A stretch of DNA of 64,000 nucleotides from Leptasterias polaris (taxonomy: Eukaryota; Echinodermata; Asteroidea; Forcipulatida; Asteriidae): positions 3,322,001 to 3,386,000 of the forward strand of contig JAZGTN010000058.1 of assembly GCA_037783415.1 (NCBI GenBank), read 5' to 3'. A program made the translations under genes and the position numbers. Positions 55,951 through 64,000 of this stretch are shown one piece after another. Each line of letters opens with the position of its first letter. The stretch's first letter is position 1. The notes beneath the pieces were generated by a model, which saw only the letters and a list, made by a program, of their open reading frames with translations, did no database searches and was not told where the DNA came from.

Positions 55951-56048
55951 TTATGAATATGCTTATTAGTAGAGATAGCTTGAAAGGCATTCACTGATGA
56001 CATATAATTGCCCAATAACCACTAAGAAGTAGCCGGTAATGTGCACTC

Positions 56049-58876
56049 CTACTCCAGAATGAGGGAGAACCTGTTCATCCCATTTTCAGACAGAACGAAC
56101 TGGCATTTAAATGGTACTTTACTGGTCAAGATGTCATCTATGTTTTCCATTTCGTCTGTTTCAAAAGCTTCCATGAGCAAGTCCTTCTTGATGTGGTACT
56201 CTGGAAAATTTTCTTGGTTGGAAGTCAACTTGATCATGTCTCCCTCCAATTCATAGCAGATGATTTCTGCTTCTTCCATCAGTCTTTCTTGTTCAATTTT
56301 CTGCATTAAAAGATTAGAGAGCATAATTGATATTGACATGATGCGATGTGTTTAAATTTTTAAAAAGCTCTTGGTAATGTGAGGATAATATTGTTGTTGT
56401 TCTTTAATGCGGATGAGTAAGATTTAATTGTTGATTTTGCTGCATTAGTAAGAAAAATGAAAGTGCTTTGTCTTACCTTCACTTCGCTGTGTCTGGTTGA
56501 AGTCAAGTATGTTTCTTCTTGGAATGAGCTGGTAACAACATTGGTTATTTCAAGGAAGTCGCCAATGTTGACAGTGGTTGCAGAGTTGTTTCGCCACAAT
56601 GCCACTCGGCATGTCTGCCCCCGTTCTCTGATGGTGATATTTTTCACTGAGACATCTGTGCCTTTTGTGAAGACTGTCTTCACCATTTCTTGCTGTAATT
56701 AAACCAAAAACAATAAACAGAATTATTAATGTGTTGGCCTATACTTTTTGTTGTTGAGTATGTTTGTACATACTGTGCAATCAATGTAAAATTAAGAAGT
56801 TAAATATTGTTATTGGATGACTTTGTTTTCATAGGGGTTGTTTCCTGTGTTGAAGCAATTGTTTTTTCAATTATGTAACCCAGTGACACTTAATGACAGC
56901 TTTTCAGGTTAAGTTCTTGTTGTGAAGTATGTTAATGTCATTACTTATTCTTACCCCTAGATTTTAATTATCATTTAAACTCCTCACCACAAGCCTTTTC
57001 AATATGTGATCAGTGAGTAGTTACGCAGCCATGGTACAAAGGGATTTAATAATCAACTTACTCCAGATCTTTTTGCCAAGTTTTTTTTCTGCACAATTTG
57101 GAACTTGTTGTTTCTGTGAATTTTATCTTTCCTTATTTTATGTCTTTTTCTTGTGGTATGTAGTTGTGTTAATATCTTTGATCGTTTAGTTTTTCCAATC
57201 ATAATATTAATATTTAATTCTCTCATCATTGATTCGTTTAAGTGTTTTAATGTTTACTTATGCAACCATTTCCAAGATGTCTAGATGTTCATATACTCGA
57301 AGTTGCCATTTCTTGCCCTTATTGATTGATTGATTGATGGCTGCATCGATTGTTTGTCAGTGCATTACCCGTTTGGTTGTCTGTCTGTTTTTCTGATGCT
57401 AGTTTGCTACATGTATTCTGTTTTTTTGGCTAGTCTGCTTGCATATTTTTTGCTTGTTCACGTACATGTATGTTGTCAGCCATCATGTTCTTGGTTTTTT
57501 ATGTTTTTGGTTTATCTGTCATCAAACAAAGGCCTGTTTCTATTTTTTAGTTGGCCTGCTACATGTAAATCGTTTTCTTTTCTGTCAGTTATTTAATGTT
57601 TGGCATCCTCATGTTATTTCCCCCAAGGTTATTTACTTGACTAGTTGACTAGTATAGTACATGATTATGCCATATTGTTTTTATTTATAAATTAAAAATA
57701 TATTATATTTACTGTGTTCATGTTTTATTTATTTTTATTTAATATTTTTATTATTTAATTATTTAATTATTAATTATATATATATATATATATTTTTTTA
57801 AATGTTGTTCACTGATTATTTTTGTTTTCAGTGTTCCATTTTAAGATTGGATTGATAGGCTTTCGAGTCATAGTGTTTAAATTCACTTTTATTAATCCTG
57901 GCCATCTTATAATGGGTCTGTTTTTGTTCTTGTATTGTCTTTCAGCCTTTACTTCTTTTTTGCTATTGCTGCCGTATTCAATTCCTCATTTAATTGCATG
58001 TGGGTTTTTTATTGATTTTTTATTGCTTCTTGTTGTTCATGGACTCAGCAGCGAGCATTTAAGTTCACCTTTATTAATCCTCCATTGTTTTGTTCTTGTA
58101 TTGGCTTATCAACCTTGATTTCTTTGTTTGGGGTAACTGATTTGCTGTAACTCTCCTGTACAATGTATTGTTGTTTGATTGTTACAATTCTTGGCCGAAT
58201 AAATAATAATAATAATAATAATAAAAATGATTTAAATTTTACATTTGCTTGAGCTTATTTGCTCAAGTATATGTACATATACATTTTTGCTGAAAATATA
58301 CTGTCAGCCTATATCTTTCTGTTCCCAAGTTGTTGTTTATAAGGAGAGGTTTATATCTGTATCATTAGACTATCAACTTGATATTTATCAATTTAGATTT
58401 GCCCATAGACCATAATTATATGTCATACTAACAGGAGTGCAAGACCATGTATTGTATACAATACTTACTGCAATAACTTGACCCTTAACAGAAACAAGTT
58501 TCTTCATTGGAGAAGTCTTTACTTCAGGTACAGGCAGAAATGTGGCTGCTGGTGGATTGATGATGTCTCTTGCTGCGGTCTCCTTAGCATCAGGCACATC
58601 AAATGATCCTGTCTTTGACACTCTTGTGTTTTTTCCTACAACAACTTGATTGTGTGGAGATTTTTTCACAGAAGAATTTATCAGTGCAACAAATCCACCA
58701 CAAATCAACTTAGATGCCTTTGCATCATCATACAAAATGAGTTCAACTGCCATAGTGTGATCTGCAATCCCATATCTGTTCCCGCTAGAGCCAGTTCCTT
58801 GGCAGATTACCTTCACTCGTGTGAATGCACCATATGGCTTGGTCATGTTGTGAAACAAGTCGTGAAGTGTGCTCAT
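56049..58876 (-). CDS. RPA-like two-OB-fold protein (spliced, 291 aa)
   Basis: Three coding exons on the minus strand: 58876-58469 (136 codons), 56692-56477 (72 codons) and 56300-56049 (83 codons plus TAG). All introns are GT-AG and phase 0: GCA|GTAAGT, ttacag|CAA, AAG|GTAAGA, atgcag|AAA. OB fold 1 is at residues ~17-88 (FTRVKVICQG, MAVELILYDD). OB fold 2 is at ~127-208 and follows the replication protein A pattern (VSVKGQVIA, KNITIRERGQTCRVALW, GDFLEITNVV). Residues 209-291 are acidic and unassigned. RPA binds single-stranded DNA in replication and repair. At 291 aa this is far shorter than RPA70 and lacks its C-terminal zinc finger, so it is an RPA-like protein. The start is the ATG at the first base after an acceptor (attacag|ATG), and the leader exon adds no in-frame ATG. 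Confidence 0.75.
57150..58235 (+). repeat. T-rich intronic insertion ending in a (TAA)n tail
   Basis: Within intron 1 of the coding region. The right end 'cttggccgaataaataataa' followed by more TAA units is the kind of 3' tail left by LINEs or SINEs on the plus strand. The T-rich stretch before it contains two related sub-segments (~57870 and ~58057, 'ttattaatcct' boxes). No reverse transcriptase is recognisable and the left end is uncertain. Confidence 0.4.
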
Positions 58877-59981
58877 CTGTAATTCAGCAAAACAGATAAA
58901 TTGCATTATGAAAAAGTTCAAAGAGGTTATTTTTGTGAGATTGTGGAATTCCTAAGAAAGCAAGTAATACTATCAATTAATTATCTTAATGAGCTACAGT
59001 TAATAGAACCTATTTAATTATTTAGTTCTCCAGAATTGTGGTTCACTACTATTCACAGTATAAATGGACTTAATACGAATTCATCCATTTAAATTTTGTG
59101 TTTTCCGTACCTTAATTGTATGCAGACATAGATATTTTTTGACTTGTTTAAAATAAACCAAAACAAATTAATCTCGATAAAGTCAAGTTCAATAATCATA
59201 TTTGTTAGATGAAGTATATGACATGTCACATAAATTTACAATATTTTTCAGCATTTTATTAAGCACCAACTTTCAAGTAAACAATCATCGTAATGATGTA
59301 ACCAAGGTCTATAACTAACAGCTCAAGTAATTTTTTTTATGGATTGTATCTCAAAGTCTAACATTAACAAGTGCATCAGTCTTTCTTCATCATTAATATT
59401 AATTATTAATTGACATATCAATCAGCAGATATACGACCACCAATAACTGAGGAATAGATACATAGAAATTTAATACAGTTTAAGTAACCGAAACTTATAA
59501 ACTATTACAAATTAATTAATGTTCAGAAAAAGAAAAACAATACGAGAAATAAGTAAAAATTTAAGATTGGCGAGCACATCCATTGTTATGATTGTGGGAA
59601 GAACTTCATCAATTATCAAATAATTTGTCTCACAATACAGCAAATTGGATAATTGTGTCTCACTAAAATTAAAAACAACCAGTTCTGCAAGACATTTGTT
59701 GAAAGTTGAAAGATAGGACCACTTTACTCTCAGCAAACAAAGGATCGAAAACATTAGTTTGTGCAAATCGTGTATGCAGTATGCTTTTAATGGCAGACAA
59801 TTTATTGGATTGAAAGACAATAAGACAAAGTTTACAACTTCAAGTTCAATCATTCCAACAGTTTTTTAACTTGAAATATTTAGTTAGAAGGTCGGTCACA
59901 TAGTTTTTCTTTCTCAACAACTATTCTAGTATCAGATTGAAAATACATTACGCCAAGATAAGAATGATCAAACAAACTTAC
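58877..59981 (-). other. Intron between the leader and first coding exon of the RPA-like gene
   Basis: GTAAGT at 59981-59976 and the AG at 58878-58877 bound ~1.1 kb of AT-rich DNA. A 113-codon minus-strand frame inside has no domain and is not supported. Confidence 0.5.
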
Positions 59982-60270
59982 CTTGATTAACTGAATTCGT
60001 TGGAAATGATGATTGATGGTCAATATACACTCATGTAGCGCTTCGGAAAATCTCGAGTGCTCTCGGAACTTTTCGAGTATTGAGGTTGTTTCAAAAGAGG
60101 GCGCTATCAGAAGAGGTTTGTACACATTTCGCCGTACGGACGGACGGGGGACCCTCATCACACAGGCACTGCACTTTTGCACACACGTCTCTTTTCCGCC
60201 ATTTTTTTTATCAAAACGTGCACCTCCGAATAATGCGCGTCTACCATTTCCGCCCTTTCTGGAGTCCATT
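59982..60270 (-). other. Probable 5' leader exon and promoter area of the RPA-like gene
   Basis: A strong donor (ATCAAG|GTAAGT) ends the exon at 59982. The interval is GC-richer than its surroundings. A frame open through the exon has its ATG at 60269, but the ATG nearest the splice site (CTACATGAGT) runs into a stop, so I favour a noncoding leader. The transcription start is unknown. GATTGG (inverted CCAAT) on the + strand near 60288 is a weak promoter hint. Part of the segment resembles the foldback loop at 50.6 kb. Confidence 0.4.
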
Positions 60271-60399
60271 CCTTTTGTGCACGTTTTGATTGGTGTTATA
60301 TTTGACTCTTGGATTATTTCCCGAAAAAAGTTTTAAAAACTACGTTTAACGGTTGTACTTCAATGCCAAACATTTTGCAATCGGCCATTGAATGTTCAT

Positions 60400-60815
60400 G
60401 AAGTGTTATCTTAAATTTTAAAGCGAACATGTGATTTTACGAAACGAAAGCTTAAAAAGTGAAAGTCCAGCTGTTATATATAATTATTTTTGTTACAATT
60501 TTCTTCTGATTTCCTCCCCTAAAAATCAGCAAAAGTCAATTAAGCGACTTTTGAACGACTCCAAGTTTCCTTTATTAACTTTGTCAAGATACAATCAGCA
60601 GCAGGGCAACCTTTACACCAAATCGGCCTTGTACATCATTTGTTGACAATATTGACGATAACAAGCCCAATCTGCTATACGCGAACAAATCGTGTTTGGA
60701 AATAAGAAATGTAATTTATATGCTTTGCAGTTAAATTTTCCGTGAATGTCTTTATTTTAGAGATTTTCCTAAGATTCATCATTATTCTAAAATAAATTAT
60801 CGAGTAAATATTTTA
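60400..60815. other. No recognisable gene
   Basis: AT-rich upstream region of the RPA-like gene; nothing supported. Confidence 0.4.
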
Positions 60816-60819
60816 ATTT

Positions 60820-60973
60820 ACTTCCGGTTCATAACGGAATTTGAAAATTTTATATTATCTTATCTTATTCATATCTTTAAAACTACTGATCACTTCAGCA
60901 TAATTATTGTATCAGATTGTAGAACAGCAATCCCTCTTAAACTTTTGCACAGAGATAACAACATTTTAACCTT
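60820..60973 (-). repeat. R1 repeat fragment (same orientation as 33735-33896)
   Basis: Close copy of 33735-33896 including 'cttccggttcataacggaa'-type sequence and 'agaacagcaatccctcttaa'. It stops just before the C-rich minisatellite. Confidence 0.75.
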
Positions 60974-61012
60974 ATACATCTTGTTAAAACCTGGAAAATG
61001 AAGCTCACCTTC

Positions 61013-61098
61013 CCACTCGTCCCCACCCCGCCCCCTCCCCACCCCACCCCGCCCCCTCCCCACCCAACCCCGCCCCCTCCCCACCCCACCCGACCCCA
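61013..61098. repeat. C-rich ~21-bp minisatellite, three to four units
   Basis: Units of CCGCCCCCTCCCCACCCCAC with small variants. The minus strand has many runs of four or more G and could form G-quadruplexes. A frame across it is Gly/Arg/Val-rich low complexity and not a gene. Confidence 0.85.
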
Positions 61099-61259
61099 CT
61101 TTCATTGACAAATCATTATGTGCAGATAAAGTTGAAACTGATCCACAGTTCACGCGCTGACTGTGTGCACTGTCGCCGTCTTCTATTTGCTGGCAAGTAA
61201 CAGGTTTTATCTAAAGAGCGCCCTCATTCGTTGGATATTTAGTAAACAGCACTGATAAG

Positions 61260-61841
61260 TAAAATCGTTTTCAGGCTTATCTACGGAAACACTCAAGATT
61301 GAAATTGAATTTAACATTGCAACTCGTAAGAAATTTGAACCTCAGTATCATGACGACACAAACTAAATGACGTCATGATGACGTCATCGGATATCGAATT
61401 GAAATAAATCAAAGTTTAATATTTGTAAAAAAACAACTTATGAACTATTTATTTGATTTTTACAATCTACACATCATCGGATAGGTAATTTAAAGTTCGA
61501 CAAATGCTACACAAAAATTTTCCACATTTGACCTTGACTTCCCATTCAAACAGGAAGATGACATTTTAAATTCGAAAAAATCATAACTTCTGAACAACAC
61601 ATTGGATTTTTTCAATCTATACACCACAAAGGCCTTCATAAACTAATCACGCGCTACACAAAATGTGACCCTATTTGACCTTGTCTTTTGGTCAAAACTG
61701 GAATTTCATGTTTAATTTTTGAACAATTCTTAACTCCTGAAACAGGCATTGAATTGATAAGGTATAATGTCGTTACCTTTTCATTTAATCACTCTCCACG
61801 AACACCTTGTTTTTGTCACATGACAAAAACTGAAAGTCTAG
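61260..61841 (-). repeat. R1-family repeat ending at a hairpin-CTAG junction
   Basis: Contains 'gatgacgtcatcgg', 'caatctacacatcatcggat' and tandem 'aaaatcataactt...' units related to 33.5-33.7 and 30.9-31.5 kb in inverse orientation. It ends GAACACCTTG, stem TTTTTGTCA-CA-TGACAAAAA (perfect 9 bp), CTGAAAGT and CTAG (61838-61841), then T. Confidence 0.65.
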
Positions 61842-62257
61842 TTTGTACTTCTTGTTGATCTCTGTGCAAAATCATAGCATAAAGGTTGTCATATGAAACT
61901 TCAACTTCCGGTTTTGACAGGGAAAGGTCAAATGGGGTCACACTTTGTACAAAGTATCTAGAATTGCCCAAGAGCTTTAAATTGTGTGTTTTGTTATTTT
62001 CAGTGAGATACAGCAACAAGCAAATGGTCATTTTTCACCTTTAAAAACCTTGTAATTCGATACCTGATGACGTCATCATGACGCAATTCTTCGCGTGCCG
62101 TCCTCATATTAAGGTTCAAGTGTATGCTAAGTTTCAAGTTTGTACAACTTTTACTTTTTGAGAAATCTGCAAAAAACTAGAATTGCCCAAGAGCTTTAAA
62201 TTATGTGTTTTGAACTGTTTTCAGCCTGCCGCTAGAGGGCGCTTTTGAATTATGTGA

Positions 62258-63875
62258 CGTAAACACAAGATCACAACATAGTTAAAAACAACTCAAAAAA
62301 AAAAGCTACTTTCAAGTTACTGGGCATTTCCGGTTTCGATCGGAAGTAGAGGTCATGTGAGGTCACGCGCATGACAAAAAATTAAGACCTATTTGACCTT
62401 AGTATGATCCCGCATAAAGCAACCGCCGGTCTCTTAAGTGTTATTTGTTACAGACTTTCAAACATAAACAAATAAATAAGAGAATATGCTTGAGAAACAT
62501 AATTTAAAGTTTGAGTGGCCAGGGCAAGGCTGCTTGCACATTAATATACTATCGTGCGTCATTTGTTGTCCTTTTTGGTCCAGATGTAAATGTCAAAATG
62601 TTGTCATGTCTGTCCAAAAGTTTGAGCAAGGTTAATTCTACAACCTGATATAAAAATTATCCTGAAATAGTAGTTTTAAAGAAATGAATTAGATAAGATA
62701 TTTAAAAAAATTCAACTCAATACGTGAATCACACATTAAAAGCAGATCTGAGTTTGCCTACATGTATGGCAAACTCGGGTTCATACCAACTGGTTTGGGA
62801 ATGAGCAGTTTTCAACAAGATCTTTCTTATCTGATCAAAAGTGCAAACATGTGGTTTAGGGTGTCATTGCCTGTGAGTTTACAGACAGAACCATCGACGA
62901 AATTTCACAGTTTCTTGTTTAAAATGTGAAGTATTGGGAAAGTGAGTTAAATGTTATCATTAAAGCAACTTTGAATCATAAAAATCGACCAAATATATCT
63001 CGAGAAATTGAATAAGAAACAATAGGACTTTCTCTCTGCTCCTCAGCATTTCGGTGATTTGACACCAGCAAGTAGGCTTGTGGGTTATGGATCACTGGCC
63101 TTGGGGAATTGGTTCCAGGGAGAATGTTTATAAAACAATTACTTAACTGATAACAGCTGATAAGATTCACAGTGAAACTGGTGAATAGAATTCTGAGATT
63201 TTGGTAAATTGTGGGAAAATCACTTAATGTTCCGATTGGAACTGGAAGTCAATCTCAAAATGATCTGTTCTTTGAAGCATTTGTAGAACATTTAACAACC
63301 TATCCGACGATGTGTAGATTGTCAAAATCCGAATTATGGTTTTTGAGTTATGATTTTTACAAATATTAAACTTTGATTAAATGTAATTCAGTGCCCGATG
63401 ACGTCATCATGACGTAATTAAGTATGTGTTGTCTTGATACTAAGGTTCAACTATCTGGTGAGTTTCAACATTCAATTCAATCTCAATCTTGAGTTATTCC
63501 ATAGATAAGCTCGAAAGTTGTTTTTTGAAGGAAACAAAACGAAGGTGAACTTCGACCTAGGGTAACGACCTGGAAGATAAGGTCGTACGATTTTGGCGTT
63601 AACTTTTCAAATGTTGCCCCAGTCTTGATCTATGCGATGCCCAAGTATGAACATCATAGCTTTCATATTCGTTGAGATACAGCAAAAAGCAAATGGTCAC
63701 TTTTCAACTTTAAAAACCTTGTAATTCGATACCTGATGACGTCATCATGACGCAATTCTTCGCGTGCCGTCCTCATATTAAGGTTCAAGTGTATGCTAAG
63801 TTTCAAGTTTGTACACCTTTTACTTTTTGAGAAATCATGTCGAGAAAGTTCAGGGAAAAGAAGAACAGGAAGAAA
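62258..63875 (+). repeat. R1 repeat, long copy (near-identical to 29130-30756)
   Basis: Direct copy of 29130-30756 with only scattered differences and the same right edge 'aacaggaagaaa|ctag'. What follows the CTAG differs between the two copies, so the shared block ends there. Confidence 0.85.
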
Positions 63876-64000
63876 CTAGAAATCTAGAGTTTGTGGACAA
63901 ACTCAGGGTGTTCGGGTCGGACGAAATAAAGTGACTGCGTAAATAAAAATAGGGAAATTATTGTGTGAAGGTTTTTTTTTTTAATTGTGCTGTGCTGACA
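63876..64000 (-). repeat. Helitron-like 3' end, cut by the window edge
   Basis: Same sequence as 32913-33038: CTAG, an 8-bp stem GAGTTTGT/ACAAACTC (on both strands), GTGTTCGG. The rest of the element lies outside the window. Confidence 0.55.

Noticed and set aside
59512..59853. 113-codon minus-strand frame
   Set aside because: Lies within the first intron of the RPA-like gene, AT-rich, no domain or splice support.

Overview
This is animal nuclear DNA, AT-rich and dominated by transposable elements. Introns with GT-AG borders, tRNA-derived SINEs, a LINE fossil, minisatellites and two long helitron-type proteins rule out a prokaryote. The mix of OTU/endonuclease helitrons (helentrons), tRNA(Leu/Ser)-headed SINEs and many repeats carrying TGACGTCA suggests a marine invertebrate (echinoderm, hemichordate, lancelet or mollusc). 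I cannot place it further without a search.

Layout. 1-7.9 kb is a mosaic of old interspersed repeats, several present twice. 7.9-11.7 kb is a satellite of ~440-bp monomers arranged as ~880-bp dimers. 11.84-13.86 kb is a ~2-kb TIR transposon with TA flanks and an 18-bp minisatellite. 16.9-26.5 kb (+) is helitron A, a rolling-circle transposon whose coding region is split by three frameshifts but keeps Rep, helicase and endonuclease in one open 1,853-codon frame. 27.2-28.7 kb holds duplicated exon-like pieces of unknown origin. 29.1-34.0 kb holds copies of a second repeat family (here R1), including a ~1.9-kb inverted repeat and a ~145-bp tandem array. 34.5-38.7 kb has two SINEs, two weak exon candidates and a LINE fossil. 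40.7-49.7 kb (-) is helitron B, a single uninterrupted 2,994-codon frame. 50-56 kb is mostly anonymous, with foldbacks, one possible exon and a ~1-kb degenerate minisatellite. 56.0-60.3 kb (-) is an intron-containing gene for a small protein with two RPA-like OB folds. 60.8-64.0 kb repeats the R1 family, including a 1.6-kb near-identical copy of 29.1-30.8 kb.

The most notable content is the helitron pair. Both encode, in order: a PHD-like zinc finger; a cysteine-protease-like domain resembling the peptidase C76 deubiquitinase fold; an OTU cysteine protease; a long basic KYHxN repeat tract; a Cys cluster; a Rep HUH nuclease with two tyrosines; a PIF1-type helicase; and a C-terminal APE-like endonuclease. 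Helitron B looks fully coding and may be a young autonomous element. The RPA-like gene lies upstream on the same strand. RPA-like proteins are known partners of Rep/helicase in some helitrons, but membership of the element is not shown here.
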